A stretch of DNA of 64,000 bases from Capsicum annuum. Taxonomy: Eukaryota; Streptophyta; Magnoliopsida; Solanales; Solanaceae. The stretch covers positions 158,461,160 to 158,525,159 of the forward strand of contig NC_061115.1 in assembly GCF_002878395.1 (NCBI RefSeq), in the 5' to 3' direction. Shown here in pieces: positions 1 through 12,529 of this stretch. Within the stretch, counting starts at the first letter, position 1, and every line of letters starts with the position of its first letter. Under the pieces are notes generated by a model, which saw nothing but the letters and a program-made list of their open reading frames with translations, was not told where the DNA came from and did no database searches. The position numbers were made by a program, and so were the translations under genes.

Positions 1-983
1 GATCATCGAGAAATGCTTTGGGAAACTCGATGACCATCATGACAGATTATAATGAAAGATTTTCAGAACTAGAATCCTTAACATAGACTAAATGGTAGAG
101 ACACCCTCTGGAGATCAACCTCTGGGCTCTAAGATACAAAATGTATCCCCCCCTTAGGTACTATGAAACTACCTTCCCACTCAATCACCAGCTTATTTTG
201 GAATTGGAAACTAACCTATCAGGTCTTATAGTCAAGTGACGCATAGCATGAGTGTAACCAATCCATCCACAAAATCACATCAAAGTTTAACATATCCAAC
301 TCTATAAGATTCATTAACGTCTCCCTATTCCCGATAGATGCCACACAACCCCTATAGACTCTTTGGACTACAATAGAGTCACCCAATGGAGTAGACATAG
401 AAAAGGGATCCAAACTACACTCGAGACAAAAAACAAAATGAATAGCCACATAAGGGGTCACATAAAAAAGGGTAGACCTGATAACGCTCAATCTACAGCT
501 CTCGTGGGAGTGTAAAGCGGTCGTTAGCAAATATAGAACCCAACCTGGGTTGGGTATCGATCCCACAGAGAATAGCTTGGCCAACAAGCAAGAGAAATTA
601 CTAGACTTTTAGTGCAAGTCTCGTAGGAAAGGGGGGATTGTAGTATGTAACCAAAACAAGAATGTAAGAACTGAAAATAGCAAAATAAAGAGAGATTGTC
701 ACGTGTGTTGTAAACAATGAGAATTGAGGCGTTGGGGTTATGTCCACCTTCTGAGGTATACGTCTCTATTGGCTATGAGTGTGTAGAGTCTTGACATGTA
801 ATTGCTTATAGAGAATTGTAGTCGATGGTAAATCCAAGCGTCTCTCGACCTAAACAAGGACTATTTCACTTTAACTCTCTCGAGCTTAAAGCGTGACTAA
901 CGGTACGAATTCTCCAAGAAGTTAGTCCAGGTACGGCACTAGCTTTTTAATAGGAAAGGGTGTCCTACTACCTTGACATTATC

Positions 984-1119
984 TCTTTTCCAGACAAATA
1001 ACTTTTCTCTCGAACAAGTCAGATGTTAGACTGGCGTTGGTCTATGCGTCTTCTTTTCTAGACAAATAACCTTTCTCTCGAACAGGTTAGATGTTAGAAT
1101 GGCGTGTTCTTGTGTTTGA
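984..1119. repeat. 68-bp tandem repeat inside solo LTR 1
   Basis: Two copies with a 68-bp period begin at 984 and 1052. They share CAGACAAATAAC or TAGACAAATAAC, TTTCTCTCGAACA, and AGATGTTAGA followed by TGGCGT. Confidence 0.75.
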
Positions 1120-1476
1120 ACCGCAAAGAATGTAGATTTAAGATGAAGAGAATAATGATATAAGCAATATACTTGTCTTGAACTCACAAACTCATAGCTA
1201 TAGATAGTAACTCATTCGGCTTCCATAACCCCAACTAAGAGATTTAGTTACCCATGAATGCGAAGGATATCACGTTTTGCATGGTGGATGGCGTGAATAG
1301 TAGGTGTTTGGCGTGTGGTTTTAGTGATTCCGTAGCAAGTAACGATTCTCTTGTTGTGGAATTTAAGAGTAGAAGAATGAAGAATTGAGAATGGGTTGTA
1401 GGAAGATGTCTTAATTGTAAGGAGATGAATGAATTGTCAGAATGTCTCCCTCTTTGAAAATCTCTAACATGATAGG

Positions 1477-1484
1477 GTATTTAT
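1477..1484 (-). promoter_or_regulatory. TATA box of solo LTR 1
   Basis: TATAAATA on the minus strand, about 485 bp from the LTR 5' end, where a U3/R promoter is expected. Confidence 0.5.
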
Positions 1485-2110
1485 AATACTCCTATCCTAC
1501 TCCTACTAAACTAATAAAATAAATAACCAAATCCTAATATACTAATGAAATCCTTGACCCAATTGTACTAGGGTAAGGTTACAAAATTATAATCCAAATA
1601 GAATGATGAAACACATAACCTAATTGCACTAGGTTAATGTATTATGGCAAAAATCCAGCTTTGTGTCTGTAAGTCCCAAAGTCTTCAGAAATGCTGTTTT
1701 AGCCCGGGACAGATTTTCCATGCAGCAGATTTAGTCCTTTATGCGTCCAGCTCCTTTCCATCTCGTTTGTGAGCTTTCTTTTGCGTCAAGTAAGCCATAA
1801 ATTGCTGTATTTTGCATCATTTATACCTGAAACTTTCCTAATCACATTTGTTAGCTCATTTACAGGAAAAAGGACTAAAAGTGTACGAAATAGATAATTA
1901 GTTCTCGAAACTAGGCTAAAATATGGGCAAAATATATTGATATAGGCGCGTAATTTCGCCTATCATCAAGACCCTTAATCAATTAGACAATACACATCAT
2001 GGGAAGAGAGTTATAATGTACCAGTAATAATATACGAAGATGCCTTGGATTCCTAGTTAGTAGCAAAAGCATAAAAACGATTCTTACTAGTGCCAAATCC
2101 CAAAGCAGCA

Positions 2111-3283
2111 CCCTTTGGCAACTGGAACCTTATTAGAGACAGTAGCAACCCTGACTAATGGACAATCCCATTGTAGGTGGCCCAAGATTGGGCACTTTGT
2201 GCCCTAAAGCCACTATCCTAAGGCTAGGCACTCTGAGCCCTAAATCCACTATTGCTCTGGAAATGACGGTCATCAGATGACTTATGATATGGAGCACTAG
2301 TAGTAGAATAAGAACCAAAATTGCCTCATTTTTTCTTACACGATTTTCTAGCATCTCTATCACTCTAGAACTAAACTCAACCTTGATTTAAATATCAAAA
2401 CGTCTTACTCTGCCTCTCCTTAATTTCTTCCTTCTTCTTCTTTTCCTCCTCAACTCTTTGTATATAAACCACAAGTTGAGAGATATCAATATCCTTATTC
2501 AACATGGTGACCTTTCTCTCCAAGATTATATCGATGGAAAACCTAGAAATAAACTTCCTCATCCTCGCTCTCATAGAGTACACTAGCTTAGGAGCATAAC
2601 GGAATAGTTAGTGAAACTTCAAGGCATATTCCTTAATAGTTATCCTTCTTTTCCTTAAATTCACAAACTTCTCAGCCTTTGCTTCCCTCAGATCCTAAGG
2701 AAAGAAATAATCTAGAAAAGAACACCAGAGAACTCATCCCATAGTTCTAACTCCACATTATCACACCTAGACTAATCCCACTCCTCATACCATAAATATT
2801 CCATATAATTTAGCTAATGCGGTGAACTCCACACCTTTAGAGTTAGAAGTATGCATAACTCAAAAAGTCTTCTCCATTTCATCTATGAATCCTTAAGGAT
2901 CCTCCTCAACCTTAGAGCAAGTAACGGTCTAAGGATTGAGCCTCATAAATTTCCTAATTCGAGTAACCTTAGAAGAACCCATAGTAGGACCAGCAGGACC
3001 CAACTAACGTGACTGAGAAGTCACCAACTAGGTCAACAGATAAAGAGATTGGCGAAACTTAGCATTAGAAATGTCTTCATGGAGCAGCGGGGGCATGATC
3101 ATCATCAGCTCTAAAGAATCAAGGAGGACTGGTAGGGGGTAGTAAAAATCTACGTAGGGTAGTACAGTCAGGAGTTGGAGCCCTGGATTGGGTTTGAACT
3201 CCATAAGTAGAACGAGTTTCATTGATATTATCCTTAGACGTGATAGAAGGGTTTCCACGTGCATCAAATCTTCTTGGAGGCAT
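2111..3283 (-). pseudogene. Element A gag (nucleocapsid/capsid) remnant
   Basis: The start ATG at 3283-3281 opens with MPPRRFDARGNPSI, the usual beginning of gag in this lineage. About 700 bp downstream a block reads KVTMLNKDIDISQLVVYIQ, then a Lys/Glu-rich stretch (EEEKKKKEEIKE), matching the capsid C-terminal segment. The zinc-knuckle region near 2160-2250 is eroded, and a short duplicated stretch around GFRAQSA is visible there. Stops and frame changes recur throughout. Gag would have packaged element RNA. Confidence 0.75.
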
Positions 3284-3476
3284 GATCTAAAATACGAACA
3301 AATAGGGAATAAAGGAGATTCAATACCTTAGACTCTATATCCCAAAATAGAATAAAGAAAGGGAAATATTCCTAAATGTCTCGTAGCCTCTCCTTTGTTA
3401 GTGTCGTATGCTACACACCTATAAAGGAGACTCTACTTAACACATCTTTATGGATGCCCAATGACGCTAAACCTCA

Positions 3477-3488
3477 GCTATTATACCA
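3477..3488 (-). other. Degenerate primer binding site of element A
   Basis: The minus strand reads TGGTATAATAGC, against the tRNA-Met-type PBS TGGTATCAGAGC. It lies about 6 bp inside the LTR end and about 190 bp upstream of the gag ATG, as in B, D and G. Confidence 0.6.
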
Positions 3489-3493
3489 TCTTT

Positions 3494-4639
3494 TTCATGA
3501 CCCAAACCAAGGCCTGGCCGTGATGGGTATCTTAAGTCAACCGAGGATCGGAGACCACCCCCTTATTGCCTAGTCAAACGGGATATAACACTTGCAAAAG
3601 TAGCTAAAATCTAACATATAACAAGATAGAAAGGTAATAAACTCAAATACATCTAAGCATGTCAACATCAATACCCAATCAATAGTAATATCCATAAACC
3701 CTCTACAAATTTGAAAGAAATCTAAGTCGGGACATGTCCCCGACCCTGACATTGACAATGACAATGAAAATGTCAATGTGAACTCTTTAGTTCTACTTTA
3801 AGAAATAAAACCAATGGAATGATTAAGTCTTCCAAAAAAATGGAAGATCACCACTTCACAGCATAAATAATTCATATGTAAATATGCAACATCATATAAA
3901 TAACATTCATTCAAAACCCTCAACCCATGTTCCAAAACCAATATCAAAACCACATAAAGAACTATTTAAAACACATGCTTTCACAAAGTAATAGTTGAGG
4001 AAGAGTGAAATACCTAAAATACCAAGATTTATGAAGAGAAATCAACCCTTGAGAACTCTAATTGATCAACTTCTTGAAAACCATAAGTATCTTGATCTTG
4101 GAGGATTTAGAGAGTTTGAGAGAGTGTTTTGAGTGCTAAATTATTGAAAATAACATCCCAAGGGTGTTTTATGGTCGTGGGTATTAAGTGAAGAAAGAGA
4201 AAAATGTCCAAAATACCCCCAACTTAAAAGCTAAAAAATTATTTCTAGTGACTACAGGTCACTATACGACTCTTTAGGACTTACTACGACCCGTCACCAC
4301 AAGTCGTAGCCAAGACAGTAGCTAAAGGACCCCCTATAGTAACCCTATGACTCGTTATGAGACATTACGACTCATAGGGTCTAAGTCATAGTCAAGACAA
4401 AAACACTTGGGGCACACACTAGTTTGGATATAGATGGGACCATTGACTGATTTGGAGTCTTTACAACTTTTTAGGAGCCATTCATAATAAGAATAGTAAA
4501 TTAGGCTACCTTTACTAGACACCCTATGATTGGGGTTCTATGACCAACAATGCCATGCTACGACTCGTAGTGTAAGTCATAGTCAGGATAGTGAGTTCAA
4601 AACTCAAAATTTTTAGTAGCCAACACCTAGGACATTACA
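3494..4639 (-). repeat. 5' LTR of element A
   Basis: The minus strand begins TGTAATGTCCTAGG at 4639 and ends just before the PBS. It contains repeated CpG words such as TACGACTCGTA and TACGACCCGTCACC between about 4250 and 4600. The inner boundary is approximate because the end is eroded. Confidence 0.7.
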
Positions 4640-6215
4640 ACTAGTTCAATCTTCTTTGATGTTGCACACTAGGTTTGTGTCCTTCTTTCATGAATATTCT
4701 ATTTATGCAAAATGTAGGATTTATCCCCTATATATTGGAAGCTACCACTCAATAGCTTTCTTTCTTCTTTTTAGTATTGTAGTGCCTCTTGAACCTATAC
4801 ATCAGATAATTTTGCAGAAAGAATAACAAGTAAGGCGTCATTCTCCTCTAAAAAAACATATTTGAGGTGTGAAAGTAAAGCTTTTAGCTTTAATTTTGAT
4901 GCTTTCATAATATACGTCTTCCAATAAGGTCTAAGGGGTATATTCAGAGGCTAAAATTTACCCTTATGAATCAAAACACTTTCCACATTTAGAATCTGAA
5001 CCATATTGGTTGGTTTTGCATCCCTAAAGATGTTATGTCCCACCAAAGCCCTTTCCAAGATATCTTTGGAAGTAATAAGTAGAGTTTTCTCTCATGATCG
5101 ATAATTGTGGTATGGACAATTCCTCATAGATAGCTAAAACTCCATTGCCTTATACACATCAAACACCTTTACCTTATATGAGCTAGCATAGTTAGCTACC
5201 TAGCAGCTACATCTATCAATGCACATCCAATAACCAAAAATAGACATCCTAAAATAAATGGGACTTCTAGACCTGCATTAAAGTCTAGTATAAAAAATTC
5301 CACAGGTGATATAAGTGAACCTACTTGCACCAACACATCTTCCACTATTTAGTTAGGCCTAATAAGTGAGCAATCAACCAACTTCAAAACCACTCTGGTG
5401 GGCCTCAGATCTTTTTAAACAAAGAAATGGGCATTACATATATTCTTGATCCAATATCACACAAGACTCGAGCACTAACAGACTTTCTAAAGGTGATATG
5501 AATAGTAAAGCTTTTTGGATCCTTTAGCTTTGGAGGAAATGTATTCTAAATTTGTGAGGTGCACTCTTTACTACGTGCAATAGTAGCATACTTTGTCAAC
5601 CTATTCTTGTTTTATATAATATTATTTTATGTACTTTTCATACATTGGAACTCCCTACAAAATATGAACAAGAGAAAGATTAATATGGACTTATTTTAAC
5701 AAGTCAATACACTTTTAAAAAAACCCTTCATCTTTTTGGTTTTTCAGCCTATGTGAAAATGAAGGAGTTTGCTTCACAGTTGCCATATTATTCTCACTAC
5801 TCTTTACTTTGTAAGTCTCTACTTGTTTCTCATATTTGTCCATAAGCTTATGAGTTGTCTTTTTAGGCTCTAGCTCCTTCAATTATAAACCACTTTGAGT
5901 AGAAACTATATTAACTTGCTTAGGGTTTGGATGTGTGTTAGAGGGTAGACCTTCATGAGTTCTAGTGTTCTATGCCCAAGTTATCAATCCCAACTGGACC
6001 TCTACGGTCCTTGTGGCTAGTTATTGATTCTTTATATCAGTTTTTATCTGTTCTTGGTTTGCTAGGATCTTCTTTAGTATCTTCTCAATATTACTAGAAT
6101 GGGTATTAGAATGAATAACTTGAGCCTATTGCTTAAGATTCTAATTTCTTTGGCTTCTATATTGATTTACATTCTGCATTTGGTTTTTACCCTTTGCAAC
6201 ACCTAGGCTTTGAAC
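4640..6215 (-). pseudogene. Element H: Athila/Tat-like gag, protease and start of RT
   Basis: Reading from 6215 leftwards: a gag C-terminal region with NQMQNVNQYRSQRN and NPKQVNIVSTQSGL (compare NPKQVNTVTIRSEL in element C); a protease with active-site block CDIGSRIYVMP (C has CDLGAGINIMP) followed by EVPFILGC and ALIDVAA; then a pre-RT segment with LKRRKKAIEW (C has LKRRKKAIGW). The match stops at 4640, where the LTR of A begins, so A interrupts H at the start of RT. The catalytic Asp codon of the protease is kept, but many stops surround it. The remaining H pol would lie left of the window. Confidence 0.75.
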
Positions 6216-6795
6216 TTTGAGAAAATCTCCTTATTTGAAGTCACTGGACTAGGTACGACTAGGGTACCATTCATACCTTATGGATATGACTTAGTGAACC
6301 CCTCTCACACCTTAGGTAGTGTGTTGAGGGTTATTCACTGTCCTAGTTATGAGTTAGCCTTCACTCAATCGTACATTAGGGTATGAGTCATACCTAACCT
6401 AGTCGTATAGAGTGTTATCTTGAACTTGAGTGAACTATTGGGGATACGAGTTATGGGTATGGTTTAGGGTATCATTCGTATGCTTGGGTATGAGTCCATG
6501 GTGTGTAGTTGTACCCTGACCAATGTAAGGGTCCTTGGTGAAGCTTTGGGTACGAGTTGTGGTACCCCTCGTACCCTAGGGTATGGTTAACCCAAGTGAG
6601 TCATACCCACCTTGGAAGGCATTTTCCAGCTTTTAAGCCAAGGGCTTTATGGATATCTCCCTACCCCAAAAACCTTAAAACCCATGATATATAACATTTT
6701 TTGGCCCTTGATTCTTCACATTTACAAGATCAAATCATAACAATCCTCTCTAAATTTCTTTAAACAATATTGGAGGCTAGGGTTTGGAGGGTGCT
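6216..6795 (+). repeat. Partial gypsy LTR interrupted by element B
   Basis: A non-coding stretch rich in TACGAG/GTAC-type words (CTCGTACCCTAGGGTATG and similar), then AT-rich leader-like sequence ending in GGCTAGGGTTTGGAGG. It resembles the U3-to-R part of the B-type LTR (compare GCTAGGGTTTTAAC near 14990) but is not the same copy. It ends where the B 5' LTR begins and starts where H gag ends. No coding signal. Confidence 0.5.
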
Positions 6796-7227
6796 TAAAA
6801 TACTCTAGTTTCTGGACCTTAGAAAATTTCCTGGAATTTTGATCTCTGGACCCAATACAACTCATGGGTATGAGATGTATTTTAGAGTATGAATGTTATG
6901 GTCCAGTTGTATACTAACCAGTGTTTGTTGGTGAGATGTATTTTGGTCACTAAAATGGGTACAACTTGGTGGTATAAATTGTATGGTTGGATATGGATCA
7001 TTTGATTTCTTTACATAACCCTAGACTTGGTAACTTAAGTTAGATTTGAGTACTAGTGGCTTACCAGGAGTCATAATCCAGAGTATGAGTCATACCCAAG
7101 AGTACCCTGGACTCGTACGATGGACAATGTTCAAACTTTCTATGATTCTATCTTGCCAGGGATATGGGTAAAGGGTATGGATCATATGCTATTAATACGA
7201 CTTAGGTAGGATGAGTCGTATATTGGA

Positions 7228-7315
7228 TAGTGATGGGTCCAAGGCTTAAGGCTTAGGATACGAGTGGTGGGTAGTGATGGGTCCAAGGCTTAAGGCTTAG
7301 GATACGAGTGGTGGG
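7228..7315. repeat. 44-bp tandem duplication private to the B 5' LTR
   Basis: Two identical 44-bp units (7228-7271 and 7272-7315) beginning TAGTGATGGGTCCAAGGC. The 3' LTR has one copy at the matching place, so the duplication arose after insertion. Confidence 0.85.
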
Positions 7316-8481
7316 TACCACTCGTATCAAAGGTTACAGCTCATAAGGGTCAGTCGTACCCCTATGATGGAATTTTTGTGCAACTTAAGTGGGGTTATTC
7401 TGGATATTTTTCCACTTATTTGAATAAGGTCCCACGGCTTCTAAATCTTTTGGGAGGATATTTATCCTGTTATTCTATTCATTAACACTTAGAAACTCTT
7501 CCTAAACACTCTAAATTCTCTCAAAAGCTTATGGACAAGAATGTTAGGGTTTCAACTAGAGTACTAATTTGGGGATCTTGTTGGTGGTTTCTCTCCATCT
7601 ACTTTGATAATTAAGGTATATTCTCTTCCCTCATTATTATTTCCAACTAAAGGCATGGTTTAATACAATGTTTTTATAATTTGAATATTATATGATTAAT
7701 GGTTTTTAACTAAGATGTGGGGGTTTTCAAAATGCTTGGTTGTGGTTTTCCCATGTTTTAATGATGTTTTTGTATGCATTAATGGTGGTTTTGGATAATT
7801 ATTTGCATAGAATGGTTCTTTGGTAATTGATTTTGGTTTTGGAAATACTATTCCCCTAATGTGTTTGATAAAATGTCTTTAACAATGTTTTTATTATCCT
7901 ATTGGTTTTTTAATGGAACTTATGCATGGTTTAAACTTTGTAATAGAACCCTAAATTTTATGAATGGTTTAAATAGATTGGAAAGGCCTTGGTGGCCATG
8001 GTTTTGGTTAATTGAAAATCATGAAGGGTACATGGAATCCCTTAAACCTATATCTGCTTAGCTATGGACAAAACTTGCAAGTTATTATTGGTATGACGAT
8101 ACCACTATTAAGGTCCTTAGTTAATAAATGGTTAATAGATTGGTTGGTTTCCTGGTAATGGTTTTAATTGGGCATTAATGGCGGGGTGTGTAGCAAAGCC
8201 ATGGAAGGTAGAGGTATCGAGAGGACCAAAATAGGTAACTCATATTTGCCAATATAAGATTGGTCTTGGTGACTATGTGCATGATGTCATACATTATATT
8301 TGGGAGATTTACTAGTTATCCCAGGTTTTTATTCCCTAGTCATAAGACTTCACACACTACAGCCCATTCAGTAGGGGGAGCTAAATCCATATAGCTCATA
8401 AGTGGTTTAGGACGGTGGAGCTACACAAGCCAAGTAAAGGTTTTAATGACATGCTAAGCCCGATTACCTTTCCTGTCATGG

Positions 8482-8484
8482 TTA

Positions 8485-8515
<31 letters not shown>

Positions 8516-8522
8516 AGATATG
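8482..8522. repeat. TA/GATATA microsatellite in the B 5' LTR
   Basis: (TA)n followed by (GATATA)n. The 3' LTR has a differently sized TA tract at about 17718-17751. Confidence 0.85.
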
Positions 8523-9283
8523 TATGGTTGTGTGCATACGGACGGTTTTACTTGATTTTATAGCTGACATTATTTTATCCTTATCCTAAGTTTATGTTAG
8601 CGATCATTCGGTAAACCATCTACAAGTGTCTACCCAAGCTATGCAAGAACTGACAATCTTACTTCTCCTACATAGTGATTGACTCAGGGACAATGGTTGG
8701 ATTGAAGTGGTGAGCTTTCATTTTTTTAAAAAGGATCTATTTCATGTTATGATATTTTTAGACATTTTGATTTATTTTTGGATATTGGTTTTAGCTATGG
8801 TTGGGGACATGTCCCAACCAGATATTCTTACTCATTGGTTAGAGGCTTTGTGGTACTGCTATGGGTTGGAATGGGCGAGATCGGTATTGGTGTCAGCCTA
8901 AATAAAGGCATTGGAATTAGAGCTGACATCCTTGGACATAATTTCTCACTGTTCTATCATATTTTATTTTGGGATTAATCATATTATGTTTTAAAACTTA
9001 TTTGTTTATGGCCTGGTTTATGACCCTTGTTTCAGTATTGGTTTGGTTCAGTGGTTTGGTGGTACAGTTTGGTGTAATAAGATGACTTGATAGGGTTGGT
9101 CTAGGAATAGACCTATCCCAAAGTTAGTCCCTGTCCAGATATGCTATCTGGCTATTTATTTAGAATTTAGCCAACTCAAGGTATGCAAATAGTGGTTGGG
9201 TTGGGTAACAGTGGGAGGTCCTCGATCCTGGTTAAACTTGGGATGCCCATTATGACAAGGCCCCCAGTCGGATCATGTCAAGT

Positions 9284-9295
9284 TGGTATCAGATC
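9284..9295 (+). other. tRNA-Met-type primer binding site of element B
   Basis: TGGTATCAGATC, one mismatch from TGGTATCAGAGC, 3 bp after the 5' LTR end. Confidence 0.8.
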
Positions 9296-9493
9296 TTTAG
9301 GTTCATAGTTAATTAGGAGTCCATGAAGCCATGTCGAGTAGAGTCTCTTTTAGGAGTGTGTAGCATGCCATATTCATAAGAGAGAGGCTACAAGGCATTT
9401 AGGAATGTTCCACTTTCTTGGTATTCTATTTTTAAGCTTGGAGTTTAAGTCTTGAAATTCTTCTCTAATCTTTGGTTTTTCACTTTTTAGATC

Positions 9494-10625
9494 ATGCCTC
9501 GAAGATCTGGAACATATGGAAACTCTTTAATCCCATCTGGAGATAATGTTGATATGGCACATCCTACGTCTGGAGTTCATGGTACATCCTACGTCTGGAG
9601 TTCATCTTTAATCTCAGGGTCCTATCCTTGATAGTTTTAAAGTTTCTCCAGTTGCTTCTAATCCTCCTCAGGATGAGTGAGATGTGTCTAGTGGGTTGTC
9701 TAATGAGGCTACAAGGGATGGTCAGTTTATGAAACTAAATCCTCCTACGTTTATTGGTGTAAAGGTAGAGGAGGATCCTCAAGGTTTATTGGATAAAATA
9801 GAGAAGATATTTAGGGTGATGTAGGATACCAATGTGGAAGGTGTAAACTTTGTAACTTATTAGATCAATGATGTTGCGAATCAATGGCACAAAGAGTGGG
9901 ATAAGGATAGAGGAGATGTTGAGGTGTCATCCTTATGAGATGCCTTCTCTAGTGCTTTTCTAGATTATTTCTTTCCTTAAGTGATGAGGGAAGCAAAGAT
10001 GGAGAAGTTTGTGAATCTTAAGCAAAGGAGAATGTTTATTAAGCAATATGCCTTGAAGTTTCACTATTTGTCAAGGTAGGCTCCTAATTTAGTAGCTAAT
10101 ATAAAAGTGAGAATAAGAAATTTTATTTTTGGGTTGAATCGGGATTTGATCTTAGAAAGTAAGACTGCCTTGCTGATTAAAGATATGGACATTTCTAAGT
10201 TGACTATTCATAGGCAGCAGGTAGAGAATGAGAAGATGAAATAGGTGGAGTTCATAGATCGGCAGGGTAAGAGAAGTAGGTTTTTTGATAAGGGAAGTTC
10301 TCAGTCTCAAGGTGTTGAGATGGAATCAAATGGTAGAAAAAGAAGTGAGGGAGTTTTGGTTCTTTCTTTACTGCTAGTGCTTCTTACCTGAAGCAGTCGG
10401 GTGACAGGCGTCACCAGGGTGGTGATAATTTTTGAGCATAGAGTGCCCAATCTCATGAGAGTGAGGGTCAGTTGGTTTCTTTATGCCTTTTTTTCTGGTT
10501 ATTTGGTCATCCTCATTGGGGTTATTGCGATGAATTGAGGGACAAATATTTTAAGTGTCTCTAGGTAGGACATCATCTCAAGAATTATCTAATTAATAAG
10601 GTTGCTACAGGAGCAAATAAGGTAC
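9494..10625 (+). pseudogene. Element B gag
   Basis: The ATG at 9494 opens MPRRSGTYGNSL, parallel to A and G gag. Further blocks are MKLNPPTFIGVKVEEDPQ, the capsid start of this family, and MEKFVNLKQRRMFIKQYAL. A 25-bp tandem duplication (9559-9583 and 9584-9608) shifts the frame near the start, and several stops follow. The zinc knuckle near 10530-10590 is eroded: the block after YFKC has a stop, and the last Cys is Tyr. Gag function is lost. Confidence 0.8.
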
Positions 10626-10627
10626 CG

Positions 10628-12529
10628 GTGGATTCATCTTCTACTACTACACCCGATGGTGTCGCGTCTACTTCTATTACTACTCCTGGTTCTAGTATTG
10701 GCCGAAATAGGTTGTATGCTTTGACATCCCAACAGGATTTTGAGGTATCACCTGATGTCGTTACTGGTACGTTACAACTCTTTTCTTATGGCTTCTCTTG
10801 TCTGCTTGATCCAGGGTCCACTATTTCATATGTGACCCTATTTATGGCTATACATATTGGTTATGATCCTGAGGTTATTTTATATCTTTTTTCTATTTCT
10901 ACCTCGGTAAGTGACGTAGTTATTGCTAAGAGAGTCTATAGGGGATGTGTGGTATCTGTTAGTGGTAGGCAAACTTTGGTAGATTTGTTTGAACTTGATA
11001 TGGTGGATTTTGATGTTATTCTGGGGAATGATTGGTTGCACTCTTGTTATGCGCCCTTGGGTTTTTGTACCCATAAGGTTTTCTTTAGGTTCCCTGGTAA
11101 ACTGGTTATAGAGTGGAAGGGAGGTTCTCTAGCTCCTACGGGGAGGTTTATTCCTTATCTTAGATCTCGAAGGTTAATCTCTAAAGTTTGTCTTTATCAC
11201 TTTGTCTGGGTTAAATATTCTAACTTAGAAGGTCCTTCTTTCCAGTCAGTCTCGGTGGTAAATGAGTTTTCTGAACTCTTCCTGAATAATCTTTCTGGTG
11301 TTCCTCCGGATAAGGAAATAGAGTTTGGTATTGACTTGGTTCCGGACACATGTCCAATATCTATTCCTTCTTATTGAATGGCTTCGGCTGAGTTGAGGAA
11401 ACTCAAGGAGAAACTTAATAATCTTCTTAATAAGGGTTTTATTCATCCTAGTTTATTCCCGTGGGGTTCACCAGTGTTGTTCGTGCACAAAAAGGATGGT
11501 TTCTTTTGGATGTGCATTGACTACGGGCAGTTGAATAAGGTGATAGTTAAGAACAAGTATCCTCTTCTAATGATAAATGATCTATTTGATCATTTGTAAG
11601 GTGCCAAGATCTTTTCTAATATAGATCTTCAGTCTGGGTATCATCAGCTAAAGATTAGGGATGTGTATATCCCTAAGATGGCTTTTCGTACAAGGTATGG
11701 GCACTTTAAAATTTTGGTGGGGTCATTTGGATTGACCAATGCCCCAGTGACATTGATGGATTCAATGAACAAGGTTTTCAGGAAGTTCTTGGATCTTTTT
11801 GTCACTGTGTTTATTGATGGCATTCTTGTTTATTCCAAAAGTGAGGTAGATCATGCTAATCACCTTCGTGTGGTATTGCAGATCTTGAAGGAATAATAGT
11901 TGTTTGCCAAGTTCACCAAGTGTGAGTTTTAGTGGAACGTTGTGACTTTGCTTGGTCATATTATTTCTAGAGAGGGGATCATGGTGGATCTGCAAAAGGT
12001 GGTTATGGTTAAAGGGTCTAGACCCACGATGCCAATCGATACTCGGAGCTTCTTGGGCTTGACTGGGTATTATAGGCAGTTTGTGGAAGGCTTTTCATCT
12101 ATAGCTGCTCCTTTGACAAAGTTGACTCAGAAGAAGGTTAAGTTTTCTTGGTCGGATGCTTGTGAGGGGAGTTATAAGAAGTTAAAAGACAAGCCGACTT
12201 CGATTCTAATTCTGAATTTGCCGCAAGGTAATGATAGGTTCGTGGTCTATTATAATGCATCTCAAGTAGGTCTCAGTTGTGTTTTGATACAGCATGGGAA
12301 GGTGATTTCCTATGCTTCAAGGCAGTTGAAGGTACATGAGAGGAACTATCCTACTCATTATTTAAAATTGTTAGCAGTTGTGTTTGCTTTGAAACTATGG
12401 TGGCATTATTTGTACAATTTAAACATGGACATCTTTTCTGATCATAAGAGTCTACAAATATGTTCACTCAGAAGGATCTCAATCTCAGGCAGAGGAGATA
12501 ATTGGAGCTTTTTACGAACTATGATATGA
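10628..12529 (+). pseudogene. Element B pol: protease, reverse transcriptase, RNase H
   Basis: One frame carries the first 600 or so codons with scattered stops. Protease: CLLDPGSTISYV keeps the catalytic Asp, and FDVILGNDWLHSCYAP follows. [38 protein letters not shown], and the catalytic block [10 protein letters not shown], where the second Asp of the usual FIDD is Gly. RNase [13 protein letters not shown], where the usual Asp of YCDAS is Asn, then [16 protein letters not shown]. Stops lie after YPISIPSY, DHL, ILKE (two together) and CEF. The frame is lost after about 12480. Both polymerase and RNase H active sites are damaged. Confidence 0.88.

Larger units (their letters stand above)
479..1968 (-). 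mobile_element. Solo LTR 1 (Athila/Tat-like), 1,490 bp
   Basis: The insert is bounded by TG...CA (TGATAACGCTC at the left, CCTATCATCA at the right) and flanked by a perfect 5-bp duplication, AGACC, at 474-478 and 1969-1973. There are no coding domains, PBS or second LTR. Orientation is minus: read that way it has a TATAAATA near its middle, and a 3' end carrying GTGGGATCGATACC and CTAACGACCGCTTTACAC, the layout also seen near the ends of the C LTRs. A solo LTR arises by recombination between the two LTRs of a full element. The lineage is less certain than the boundaries. Confidence 0.85.
1..2110 (-). pseudogene. Element A protease and pre-RT linker, split by a solo LTR
   Basis: The minus strand encodes a retropepsin-type aspartic protease. 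Visible blocks are YVTPYVAIHF, a stretch around VVQRVYRGCV, and NFDVILWMDWLHSCYAS, the conserved DVILGMDWL block with G changed to W. The linker to RT follows at 1-200. The N-terminal side continues at 1974-2110, after the solo LTR. The insertion lies inside the codons of the catalytic loop (usual LDPGSTLS). Around it the Pro codon is a stop, so the active site is lost even without the insertion. It would have acted in Gag-Pol maturation. Clearly dead. Confidence 0.8.
1..4639 (-). mobile_element. Element A: chromodomain-lineage Ty3/gypsy element, 3' part outside window
   Basis: Reading right to left there is a 5' LTR (4639 to about 3494), a degenerate tRNA-Met PBS, a gag start at 3283, a gag body, a protease and the pre-RT linker, which runs off the left edge. 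RT, integrase and the 3' LTR are not in the window. A solo LTR at 479-1968 interrupts the protease. Right of the LTR the sequence resumes as the pol gene of another element (H) in the same orientation, so A landed inside H. Lineage is inferred from gag and protease similarity to B and G. Confidence 0.85.
6796..9280 (+). repeat. 5' LTR of element B
   Basis: It aligns along its length with 14315-18496 minus the nested insertion. The start is mutated (TAAAATACTCTAGTTTCTGG against TGAAACACCCTAATTTCTGG in the 3' LTR). It ends GATCATGTCA just before the PBS. Confidence 0.85.

Noticed and set aside
7861..8978. Plus-strand frames of about 65 codons in the B 5' LTR
   Set aside because: They lie wholly inside an LTR, overlap one another, and are not kept in the 3' LTR copy.
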